16,602 bases of DNA from Cyclostephanos tholiformis. Its lineage: Eukaryota > Bacillariophyta > Thalassiosirophyceae > Thalassiosirales > Thalassiosiraceae. The position numbers and the translations under genes were made by a program. The stretch is taken from the NCBI GenBank assembly GCA_036939975.1, contig JALLPB010000892.1, positions 1-16,602 of the forward strand, in the 5' to 3' direction. The notes beneath the pieces were generated by a model, which was not told the origin of the DNA, ran no database searches, and saw only the letters and a list, made by a program, of their open reading frames with translations. Of this stretch, positions 1 to 8,329 are shown in pieces (position 1 is the first letter of the stretch; each line of letters starts with the position of its first letter).

Positions 1-93
1 ACGAATGGCAAGACGACGGGGGGGAAGGAGGAGGAGGAGGAGGAGGAGGGGGGGGGGACGACGACGACGACGGATAATAGCAACAACGCGGGA
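1..93 (+). other. Low-complexity GAG/ACG trinucleotide stretch at the 5' side of the hydrolase gene
   Basis: Bases 21-48 are mainly GAG/GGA repeats and 57-72 are ACG repeats. Read in the frame of the hydrolase gene they give Glu7, Gly3 and Thr5 runs without a stop. This could be coding sequence upstream of the first visible ATG, or a repeat-rich 5' untranslated region; the window cannot decide. Confidence 0.5.
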
Positions 94-2421
94 ATGCAGT
101 ATGCGATATACATCGCGGGATTGGCTTGCTCGTCGATTTTGTTCACCGATGCGCTCTACGTGTACGAGTACGGCCGGGACTTCGGCATGTCGTTATTCGT
201 CTCGTCGAGCCTACTGGCCATTCGAAGATGTTATCATAGCAGTCATCGTCGTCGTCGTACGACCGATATTGCGTCCGCGTGGGCGACGACTACGATCGCG
301 TATCAATGCGCGATAGCGCTCATCATATTAGCGACGTTGATCGCGTACCTTCGATCGGATCATCGTCATTATGCCGGCGGGGGGGCCGCCGTCTCCTGCA
401 GTACCTCGCATCCCGGCGTCGACCTGCCCGTGATCGATGCGGGATTGTATCACTCGAGGACTAATGCGCTCGTATTGTCCATTATACGACACTGGCCGGA
501 ACATAATCGTGTATACGACGTACCGAGCGGCGTCACTCCCTACCTCTTCAATGGCGATCAACGCACGGGCATACCCTTCGTGATCAACGACGTGGAGGAT
601 CAGGAGTACGTCAGGGTATGGACGAGGAACTCCTACGACGGGGAGCACCTTGCGCTCGACGTCGCGTTTCCGTATTCGAATTATCGCGTCGATGACGATG
701 CCGCTTCTACTATCGACGTCGTTGACGAATTTAGGAGCCGAATCGCGTTCGTGCACGATCTCGAAAAGCCGGTTTATTTGCTATTGCACGGTCTCAACGG
801 CGGTAGTCACGAGGAATACATGTAAGTGCCGAAAAAAAAGGGAGGGCGTCGAACCTCTTTCTCCTTGAACGTGCGTTGGTGAATGAAAGCTACCGACGAA
901 AGATACCATCTAAGAATTCTTTTTTTTTTCTTGCCTTCTCGACCATGCTCTCCCTCCTCCTCCTCTTGTAATATATTTCAAGTAAGGACATGGTGAAGCG
1001 ACGGAGGGAGGAGGGGAGCACCGTGGTCGTATTAATCGCACGGGGAATGATGGACACCAAACTTGTCACGTGGAATACCTTCCATGGCGCGCGGACGGGT
1101 GACGTTGACGCGGCGGCTCGGGCTCTTAGGGACGGATTGACCTCCCTTGCCATCGCCCACGATCGGAAGCGACGTCAGATATTGGCCGGCGTTGGATACT
1201 CAATGGGTGAGTATATGTGTGTGCGTGGATGGATGAACCCGTTTTATTTTCTTCGCATTTTGTTTTCAGTTTTCGAAACCTGCATTATTTGCAATTTGAT
1301 AATTACACTCAATATGTATCATAAAACGATTGATGCTAATGAATTGCTTTCTCCCCGGTGCCGCTCCTTCTATCAACGTGTCATGATTTTAGGCGCCATA
1401 ATTCTCTCCAACTACGTCGCTCGGTCGGGTACACATTGTGGTGGGTCACGATTTTTTACTGAATGTATATACGTCGTCGTAATTCCCCCTTCCATGTCCA
1501 ATCCATGCACCTTTTGTCCCTGTCCTCTATTTTACACCCAGCTCTCGATGCCGCTATGTCCATAAGCGGCGGTTTGGACATGCGCCAACAAATCAATGCG
1601 AGGAGGAGCATGAGGCTCTGGCAACCCATGCTTACTTTCGGCTTGAGGGAGGATTTTATCTTGGGCAAGTACGGACTGCACTACAAGTCTAGGCTGGAGA
1701 GGGAGCAATTTTTCGGATTGTTGCGTGCGACTTCTATTTCGGTACGTTGGAATAAACTGAGCTCACGATTGTTGATTGACGGTATCAAGCTCCCGACATT
1801 TCGTTCCTCATTTGATGTGAACCTCCCCTTCTCCCCCCCCCCTCACCTCCCACTTTCTACCCAGGCCCTTGACTTGGAGGCCATCGTGACCTACAATTCG
1901 TTCGACAGTCTCATCCACTACTATTCCGAGATGTCGGCCATGGGAGATCGTGAGCCCGAATTTCAACTACTCGGGCCGACGACCGAGTCGGCATCATCCT
2001 CGAATAACAACAACTGGGGAAGGATAGGCAATGTTTCCACGCCCCTCGCGGTCCTACAGGCCCTGGACGATCCACTCGTCGGATGGCGTACCGTAGGCAC
2101 GATCGATCTGCAGGGTCTGGCGGACTCTGGCTCCGGCAATGTCATGCTCTTGCTAACCAAGGCCGGTGGCCACGTGGTGAGATTTAACTGAAGCGCATTT
2201 CGCAAGCTATCTCCTTCACTCAACTTCGTGCTTACGCTTAGCCTCTATTTCTTTGTTCGCATCCATGTGGACGCTCAACTCCTTTCGTTTTTTTTGCCAA
2301 AAAAAAAAAGGGCTGGCCATTGGGGAACAACCCGGCGAAGCACTCGTGGAAATGGATGAACAATGCCGCAAGGGATTTCGTCGTTGCCGTGGACATTGCA
2401 AGAAGAGAAGTCGGCCAATAA
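94..2421 (+). CDS. Membrane-anchored alpha/beta-hydrolase, EMB8/YheT (ABHD1/2/3-like) type, six exons
   Basis: Exons 94-821, 983-1206, 1393-1440, 1542-1741, 1865-2176 and 2311-2421 join in frame into 540 codons plus TAA; all five introns (161, 186, 101, 123 and 134 nt) are GT-AG. Hydrophobic segments lie near residues 3-22 and 62-86, followed by a conserved FNGDQRTG stretch and an alpha/beta-hydrolase core. I see the oxyanion loop LLLHGLNGG (His232-Gly233), the nucleophile elbow GVGYSMG (Ser316), the acid in LDDPLV (Asp468/Asp469) and the catalytic His in KAGGHV (His503). The last exon supplies GWPLGNNPAKHSWKW, the usual tail after GGHV in this family. Relatives are membrane esterases or (phospho)lipases; the substrate here cannot be told. 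Position 94 is the first ATG in the window, but the frame is open back to base 1 (Glu-, Gly- and Thr-rich), so the true start may lie outside. Confidence is high for the family and splice sites, low for the start. Confidence 0.88.
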
Positions 2422-3697
2422 TTCTCGGAAATAGCATAGGTACTAGAGATAAGGTACCATGATCACACAAAAGGCATGTTGTTCGTACAGATGTAGCAAC
2501 TTCAACATACATGAATCCAATTGCCAAGGGCTCTGGACTATCCCATCCTCTTAGACCCGCTGCCACATTCCAAAACAAACCACACAAGCATTATTATGAC
2601 TACCGAAAGAGCTTTCCGGCGTCCCCACTGACCTGGAACCTACATTCAATCACCACAACCACTGTCAGCACCATCCATGCCACACGGCAACATCACTGTG
2701 ACTCAACTCCGAAAATACAAGCACACACACCCCTACCTAAATTATTGGTTGTATTGCAATTTTACTGTGGTTTAAACCTTTTTATTGTCCCAAACAGACT
2801 TGCAACCATTTTCGTTGGTTGGACAAAGAACTCATGTCCTTGGCCAAACTTAATCAAGAATGGGACTATGTAAAACCCTATCTTCTACTGCATTACAATA
2901 TTTAATCCCCACACTTTCGCAAAAACTCCTGTCCCACAAATCCCAATAAAATCAAACAAAACCTTCCAACAAGACGAAATTTTGAAGGTGCCACAACACC
3001 CAACTTAACTCACCCTTATGCTCCATACAAAGCAACATCACCTCCTCAACTTATTCCACTCTGTCAGAGACGCCAACCATCCCATCCCACAGCATTCTGC
3101 CTCTCATTCAGAGTATTAGACACTAGCTGCGCATCCTACACAACACTTCAACCGAATGGCTGGGAGTAAAACCCCCGAAGTTGTTTATCAATCAGCCACT
3201 GCTTCGTCAGCACCCCCCCATCAGAGGAAGAAGAATTATCAGGGACTGGTGAAAATCAATAGCAGAAATCTTTTCTCCCAAATCGCCCACCTCCTGTCTG
3301 CCACAACCTCCTCCCCCAAACATCCAGATAGACTCCACCAGACTGCTTGATACGGTTTCAACAATAACCCAGAGAGCAACTACTACACAAGGAGACAAGT
3401 CCTCCTTTGCCCAGAAGCTAGACTTAAAGGGTCCACAATTATCTGGCATTCACAGTGCATGTATTAGATGCATTATGGAGCAAATTTATGGGCATCTAAA
3501 ATTGAAAGGTAAAGTCAAATTTAGGAAAGTAAATTTGATGTTATATAATTTGATTATTGGGGCAGCTAATATTATATCAACTTGTAAATTCAATTTTACA
3601 AAAATTTGATTTTTTTTATGGAGCAGCTAAAAAATCAACAAAAACATCATGACAAGGTCGAGTTCCCGCCATTTTTTCATGTGAGTCAGTCAATAAT
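2422..3697. other. Gene-free spacer, G-poor on the plus strand, with an AT-rich end
   Basis: No intact gene is recognised here. From about 2460 to 3430 the plus strand is rich in A and C and poor in G: bases 3001-3060 contain only two G, 2641-2700 seven. All frames are broken often. The longest open stretch I noticed without an ATG at its start is 3252-3610 (about 119 codons, ending TGA) and it matches no family I know. From 3480 to 3640 the DNA turns AT-rich, with a loose repeat of a TTTGAT...GCAGCTAA pattern near 3547 and 3603. The skew and abrupt composition change suggest inserted, decayed sequence rather than a gene. Confidence 0.5.
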
Positions 3698-3712
3698 GGG
3701 CCCGAGGGGCGC
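3698..3712 (+). repeat. Left arm of a 15-bp perfect inverted repeat
   Basis: GGGCCCGAGGGGCGC here is the exact reverse complement of 5738-5752. The pair encloses about 2.05 kb including the helicase remnant, whose reading frame stops about 20 bp inside this arm. Both arms are GC-rich islands in AT-richer DNA. This could be a terminal inverted repeat of a mobile element; a clean target-site duplication is not visible. Confidence 0.55.
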
Positions 3713-3732
3713 TTGCTCGCTTCCCCCCCAAA

Positions 3733-4194
3733 TCAGACTCTATTTATGCTCATTCCAGAACCAGTCCAATAAAGAGCACTATTCTTGGGGATGTGGCAAA
3801 TCATGTGTCATGTCTCCAATTGTTTTAACCCGGCTTGTAGCAACGTAGAGTAATCCGGGTTGTTGCTGCTCGGACTTTATATCCCCTGGATCTATGATTA
3901 AATGCTGAAACTGGTCATTTTCGTCAAATCCTGCCTCGAAACCCTGAAATTTGTGTATAGTTGTAGCATATGCTGGAACCAATGGGCAGTATGTTACCGA
4001 GCAGCATGATTTTCTGCACAATAGGGTCTTCATTGGGATAGGTACATGCTAATGTCGGTCTCTGTTAGAATCAAAAGAATAGCGAAAAAAAAATTCATAA
4101 CATGAATATTTTTCTTACTTACTGTTCTGTGTAGTGTATCCCATGGAGCTACGTTGGTGGGTAATTTCAGGTTTGGAAAATCGACCTCACCCAT
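3733..4194 (-). pseudogene. Decayed Pif1-like DNA helicase, C-terminal fragment with one intron and several frameshifts
   Basis: The clearest part, 4010-3779 on the minus strand, reads CPLVPAYATTIHKFQGFEAG and later LLYVATSRVKTIG. These are the helicase motif V and VI regions of Pif1/RecD-like superfamily 1 helicases (T-x-HK-x-QG, then VA-SR). The frame stops after HDLPHPQE, but a one-base shift at a CCCC run near 3786 restores NSALYWTGSGM and then a stop at 3733-3735. Upstream, 4194-4123 reads MGEVDFPNLKLP...PWDTLHRT and ends at a GTAAGT donor; the probable intron is 4060-4122 (63 nt). After it the frame is disturbed again near 4045 (one base extra compared with the copy at 4547-4673) and at an AAAA run near 4013. 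ATPase motifs I-IV are absent from the window. It is probably a remnant of a transposon-borne or dispersed Pif1 gene. A sequencing error could explain one shift, hardly all. Confidence 0.65.
4004..4139 (-). repeat. Repeat B, copy 1 (exon-intron-exon piece of the helicase remnant)
   Basis: This stretch aligns with 4547-4673, sharing blocks such as TTCATTGGGATAGG and ACTGTTCTGTGTAG. It covers the end of one helicase exon, the small intron 4060-4122 and the start of the next exon. The intron holds a partly degraded AT hairpin. Differences are scattered single bases and small indels, so the duplication is not recent. Confidence 0.75.
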
Positions 4195-4278
4195 TTGCGT
4201 CTTTTCTCAACTTTAAGACAATCAACCCTCTCTTGTCCTTGTGTGTTTAGTTGTTTCTTGGTGGTACCATTCAACACT

Positions 4279-4363
4279 ATTCCACAGCATATAACCCATG
4301 TGAATGACCTCAGTACTATCCTAAATAGGTGGAATGAGAGTTATGAGTGGGTGAAATGGCATG
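4279..4363 (+). repeat. Repeat A, copy 1
   Basis: An 85-nt stretch matching 4465-4551 with few differences; shared blocks include ATGTGAATGACC, AGTACTATCCTA and GTGGAATGAGAG. It lies in direct orientation, offset by about 186 bp from copy 2. No coding role is recognised. Confidence 0.8.
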
Positions 4364-4464
4364 GGTGACAGTTCCTAGCCAACCACGATCCCACTTACGT
4401 GCCGATTTCACCGTTTCAGGGCCGGAGGTGGTGCCGTATGGCCACGCCGACGTGTACGAGAGCC

Positions 4465-4551
4465 ATTCCACAGGATATAGTAACCAATGTGAATGACCCC
4501 AGTACTATCCTAGATGGGTGGAATGAGAGTTCTGAGTGGGTGAAATGCATG
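4465..4551 (+). repeat. Repeat A, copy 2
   Basis: An 87-nt direct copy of 4279-4363. Its right end overlaps the beginning of repeat B copy 2 (4547) through the shared bases GCATG, which looks like a rearrangement junction made at a short common sequence. Confidence 0.8.
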
Positions 4552-4673
4552 ATTTTATGCACAGTAGGGTTTTCATTGGGATAGGACATGCTAATGCTGG
4601 TCTGGGTTAGAATCATTTGAAAAAATATTCATGTTATGAATATTTTTCATACTCACTGTTCTGTGTAGCGTAT
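4547..4673 (-). repeat. Repeat B, copy 2 (isolated duplicate of a helicase exon-intron-exon piece)
   Basis: This second copy of 4004-4139 has its own intact GT-AG boundaries (GTGAGT donor at 4656, AG at 4602, 55 nt). On the minus strand it reads SISMSYPNENPTVHKIM across the second exon without the frameshift seen in copy 1. At about 4551 helicase similarity stops and repeat A begins directly. The intron contains a 12-bp perfect hairpin at 4621-4647. Confidence 0.75.
4621..4647. repeat. AT-rich perfect hairpin inside the remnant intron
   Basis: AAAAATATTCAT, loop GTT, then ATGAATATTTTT: 12-bp perfect arms. The matching intron in the other copy (about 4086-4112) keeps the right arm exactly and a degraded left arm. 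Confidence 0.8.
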
Positions 4674-4679
4674 GAGCCG

Positions 4680-4739
4680 ACCAAGATCCCACTTTCCTCA
4701 ATGGGCTGTACCAAGATCCCACTTTCCTCAATGGGCTGT
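4680..4739. repeat. Perfect 30-bp tandem duplication
   Basis: Bases 4680-4709 and 4710-4739 are identical; each unit starts ACCAAGATCCCACTTTCC and ends ATGGGCTGT. A shorter relative (GATCCCACTT) stands at 4388-4397. A perfect match at this length points to a recent event such as replication slippage or end repair. Confidence 0.9.
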
Positions 4740-5315
4740 GCGTAACTCCGGCTCTGGCACCGGCTCTGGCTGGTCTGGGATTGGTGTCGGTGTGGGGTAC
4801 TCAGAGTAACTGTTGAAGTTGATGAGTGAAGAATGTACGTTAAAAAAGACAGACCAAGAACATCACCATTTCAAATTTCTTACCTTGCAAATTTCAAAGT
4901 AGTCAAGCCCTGAAAATGTTGGTGTGGCCATCTGGTTGATTGTTGTGAAGGGTGTGGACAGACAAACATGGAAAATATTCCGACTCTGAATTTTTTCCAG
5001 TGCCATTTACCACGGACTCCCATATTATGTGTGCAACAAAAAAATCTCCCGCCACCTCAATAATAAGAACAGAAAGAGACACTAGAGCATTCTAGAGTAC
5101 AAAAGTAAAATTTCCTTTCTCAAAAATGAGAAAAGCTTCTAAGACACGGAGATTACTCGAAAAGGGGGGATTCTCACTGCCCCCCCCCAGCCCCCCCCAA
5201 CCAACTCGCGCCTCACAACGCAACACGATGACACCAAATCCTGCCCCCGGCGGCCCCGCCCAGCCGCGTTCGGCTCCTCACCCGCCGTGGGTCATGACCA
5301 CGCGCTCTATGTCAG

Positions 5316-5352
5316 ACGCGACGGCGCGTTCTTTTTGGGGGCTGTCATCGGC
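5316..5352 (+). repeat. 37-bp direct repeat, copy 1
   Basis: It matches 5501-5537 with one difference (C/T at the twelfth base), including GTTCTTTTTGGGGGCTGTCA. It immediately precedes the G-rich tract. Confidence 0.85.
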
Positions 5353-5398
5353 GGGGGGGGGCGGGGGCGGGGGCGGGGGCGGGGGCGGCGGCGGCGGG
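5353..5398 (+). repeat. G-rich (GGGGGC)n tract
   Basis: Nine G, a C, four GGGGGC hexamers, then GGC triplets. Four or more runs of five G one base apart fit the pattern for intramolecular G-quadruplex formation. Such a tract is prone to length change and to sequencing error. Confidence 0.85.
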
Positions 5399-5500
5399 AC
5401 GACGAACGTGGAGGCGACAACGACAACGCATGGGGAAGGCGGATGTCCCAAAGCCGCCAACGACGGGAGCAGCGGCGACAACTGCGGACAGAGGTCATCT

Positions 5501-5537
5501 ACGCGACGGCGTGTTCTTTTTGGGGGCTGTCATCGGC
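5501..5537 (+). repeat. 37-bp direct repeat, copy 2
   Basis: It is a direct copy of 5316-5352, offset by 185 bp, which is not a multiple of three. The two copies are therefore read in different frames by the open frame that spans them. Confidence 0.85.
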
Positions 5538-5737
5538 CCGGCGCTGCCGCTGCCACCGTAGTTGTTGCGTCGACGCCCCGTCACCGGGAGGCTCGTCTGC
5601 CTGATGGTGGCAGAATTCTCCATTTTTAACAACTTCAACACCGGTTTTGCGAAGCAACAGTTATTGCCAGTAATTTTAAATTCCTAAATAATTTTTTTTT
5701 TTTTTTTAGTTTATTTATTGGGCCTTATTAAATATTC

Positions 5738-5752
5738 GCGCCCCTCGGGCCC
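5738..5752 (-). repeat. Right arm of a 15-bp perfect inverted repeat
   Basis: GCGCCCCTCGGGCCC is the exact reverse complement of 3698-3712. It lies about 110 bp upstream of the GTPase start codon, so an element bounded by these arms would end inside the 5' region of that gene. Confidence 0.55.
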
Positions 5753-5864
5753 CAATACGGCGCCATGCCAACCTAAAACAGCGTATGTTCTACACTTGTA
5801 TTATTTTTTTGAAACTCCGTAGAGAGTGGCCGCAAGACAAAATCAAATTATCTCGTGTCCAACC

Positions 5865-8329
5865 ATGGCGGCATATCTCTCTCATCGATGGTGGAGGGCC
5901 ACGTCGAGCAGCAACGGCCCCTTCTTCGCCACTGGGAATAATCGCATGTATCCATGGGTACGACGATGTTCCACGACATGCGGGGCGAACAATGACGACG
6001 ACGGCCGTGGACTAGGAATAACGACCGAGTTCGGCGGACTCTCGCGCCTGCTAACCGACGAGCAGCGCTCGCTCTACCGGGAGGTCCATCGGCTAACGTC
6101 GATGTCCAGATCGTTGGCGAGGCGATTGGGCAACGTGGAGGCGAGGGAGGATAGCCCCCTCGCCGACATCGAGCGGTTGCGACGGACGGCCCAACGTCCG
6201 GAACGATCGCGCTCCCGACGATGGACGACGACGACGACGACGGACGATTGGGGGGGGATGAGGAAGACGGACGGAACGCCCTCCGCCGTTGATATTTCCC
6301 GTTCGTTCCCATCCCCGTTCACGGTCGTTTTCGCGGGCGAGTTCAATGCGGGAAAGTCGACCCTTATCAATGCCCTACTGGGGACGGACCTCCTCGATAC
6401 GGGCGTGCTGCCGACTACGGATGCGGTAACTATCGTGATGGCAAATACCGATGATGGCGGTGGAGGAGGCGGCGGCGGCGATGATGATGATGATGCCGAT
6501 CATCTTCCCGATGATAATGACGAGGGAGGCGCGTCGATGTCGATAATGAAGGGCGCTCCCCCGTCGTTCGATGCGGCGGAGGATGACGACTCGGGATCAG
6601 TTCCGGTACGACGTAATGCGCGCCTCCACCTCCTATCGGCCGTCGATTATCCGATCCTGTCCGACCTATGCCTAATAGACACGCCGGGGACCAATGCCAT
6701 TTCGTCATTGGACCACACGTCGTCCACGTTGCGCATATTGCACGATGCCGATCTCATCGTATTCGTCACGAGCGCCGATCGTCCGTTCTCGGAAAGCGAG
6801 CGACGGATGTTGCAAACATCGATCAGGGCATATCGGAAGAGGGTGGTGCTTGTCATAAATAAGATGGACGTCCTCGAGAGACAGATGGGGGAGGATCACG
6901 GCGATACGACGAAGAGAAGGGTGGAAGAATACGTCATCGAGCATGCGAGCGATTTATTGGGTGCTCGTCCGGTCGTCATTCCGTTATCCGCGAGGGACGC
7001 ACTATCGATGAAGTTGCTTTACAATCATTCACATCATAATATAGGGAGTGCTTCGAATAATATTGACGGTGGCGCGGGCGGTGGTGGTGTTGGTGGTCAA
7101 TACCAACCGTCATTATGGAAGCGATCAAATTTCGGAGAGCTCGAACGCTTGTACGGTCAACATACTTTTTTAATTGCCTCGTTGTGATGTATCTTAGTAT
7201 TGCTAACCACAGCGTCTTTCGTCTATTTTTCTCTCGTCATTCACACAGTCTATCAACGACTCTCACGGCATCATCAAAGGTGAAAACGAAACTCCTCAAT
7301 CCCATTGGCGTATCAGAGGGAATACTCGCCGACTGCCAAAGTGAGATAAAACGACGACAGGAGGAGTTAGACGTGGATGTTATGACATTGCGTTTGCTAA
7401 CGAGCCAGACGGAAACGTGGGAAAGGGAGCTCAAATTAGATGTAATAGATGTGTGTATGTCGAATGTTAGGGATGTCGTGGTGCATAGAGCAGAGGCGGC
7501 GAAGCGCGTTCTCGACGGATTGTCGTATCTTGACCATTGGAAGTTGGGTCTTGGATTCGGATCTAGCATCTTTGATAAAGCGTGGGAGAGAACCAGTCGA
7601 GGTTGTTCGGGTGCAATACCGCAGATCAAGGTTAATGATCACACTCGCACTACTTTGGAAGATGAGTTGCTATCTATTCTGGGCGAATGTTTGGAAACAC
7701 TTTCATCTAGGGCACAAACACAAGGAATGGCTTCCTTGGAGTACCTCGGAAAGAGACCGGCGATTGTAGGGAGGAGCGATGTCGGCGGAATAAATCGTAT
7801 GGTTGGCAATGTAAGGACCCCATCATACCAGAAATTGGTTGCCATAAAGTCTACCATCACTGATATCATCCGACGCTCCACCTCCAAACTGCCGAGTCAC
7901 GAACAGAGTTCAAAAGAGGTGTACAAGTCCTTGTGTAGAACGGCTCTACTTTCCTCTTTGTTAGTGAGCACTGGTGCGATTACTGCCGCGCTATCAGTTT
8001 TTGATTATTTTGATACCGCCCATGGATTGGCTTACAGTTTGATACTCGCGGCACTTGGCGGAATATCTTTGCCCTTGGGTCATCGATATCTTGCCATGTC
8101 GCATCAACGAGAGTGGACGGAAAACATGGCACAATTGGAATATACGCTCGACGCTCTGTTCAGGGATGTGTTTCACGGGATAAGGTCAGAGCTTTCGGAG
8201 AGCATATCACCGTATACACGCTACGTTTCTTCAGAGGTCGAATGGCTGAAGGACTTATCTGACAAATTGGAAGATGGAATAGCAATGGCTCTGAGTCTTC
8301 GGAGTAAGATAAATAAATCCTGTGACTAA
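5865..8329 (+). CDS. FZL: Dynamin-family membrane GTPase, FZL (FZO-like) type, two exons
   Basis: Exons 5865-7150 and 7249-8329 (intron 98 nt, GT-AG) give 788 residues. Position 5865 is the first ATG after an in-frame TAG at 5820 and has strong context (ACCATGG). GTPase motifs: G1 GEFNAGKST (158-166, Lys164), G2 threonine in LPTTDAVT, G3 DTPG (272-275), G4 NKMD (332-335), G5 SAR (375-377). Across the splice LERF|LSTTLTA...KLLNPIGV is the expected FZL sequence. A helical stalk follows, then two adjacent hydrophobic segments (about 661-680 and 688-706) and a C-terminal helix. FZL relatives in plants act in thylakoid and chloroplast membrane fusion, with bacterial dynamin-like and mitofusin kin. 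The Arg/Ser-rich N-terminus could be a targeting sequence, but I see no clear signal peptide with the diatom ASAFAP-type plastid motif, so location is open. A Gly/Asp-rich insert (about 194-250) sits between G2 and G3. Confidence 0.9.

Larger units (their letters stand above)
4740..5864. other. Gene-free spacer with a CG-rich low-complexity island, upstream of the GTPase gene
   Basis: From 4740 to 5125 nothing beyond short CTCTGGC-type repeats is recognised. From about 5165 to 5600 the DNA becomes GC-rich with long C and G runs; a plus-strand frame 5126-5629 (167 codons) is open but consists mainly of Pro, Gly, Ser and Arg low complexity and I do not call it a gene. From 5630 to 5864 it is AT-rich, with a run of 16 T at 5692-5707, the inverted-repeat arm at 5738-5752 and the 5' flank of the next gene. 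The promoter of that gene presumably lies in this last part, but no specific element can be named. Confidence 0.5.

Noticed and set aside
328..756. Minus-strand frame opposite hydrolase exon 1
   Set aside because: Antisense shadow; the plus frame carries conserved family sequence and splices correctly into the catalytic exons.
2511..2873. Plus-strand open frame of 120 codons after the hydrolase gene
   Set aside because: The G-poor composition lowers the chance of some stop codons; the peptide shows no domain, and neither splice-site nor flanking context suggests a gene.
3680..3700. TGAGTCAGTCA as a bZIP/AP-1-like site
   Set aside because: The motif is short and common and lies next to debris, with no gene start nearby that it would plausibly control.
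4416..4616. Minus-strand frame of 66 codons between the helicase pieces
   Set aside because: It runs from helicase copy 2 into repeat A across a rearrangement junction and an intron, so it is a by-product, not a gene.
5126..5629. Plus-strand open frame of 167 codons
   Set aside because: It is mostly Pro, Gly, Ser and Arg from C- and G-runs, with frames open on both strands. An internal DNA repeat is read in two different frames, and no domain is visible. Better explained as GC-rich low complexity.
5826..5864. Longer start (GTG at 5826) for the FZL GTPase
   Set aside because: A non-ATG start is not needed; ATG at 5865 has a strong ACCATGG context, and an in-frame TAG lies at 5820.
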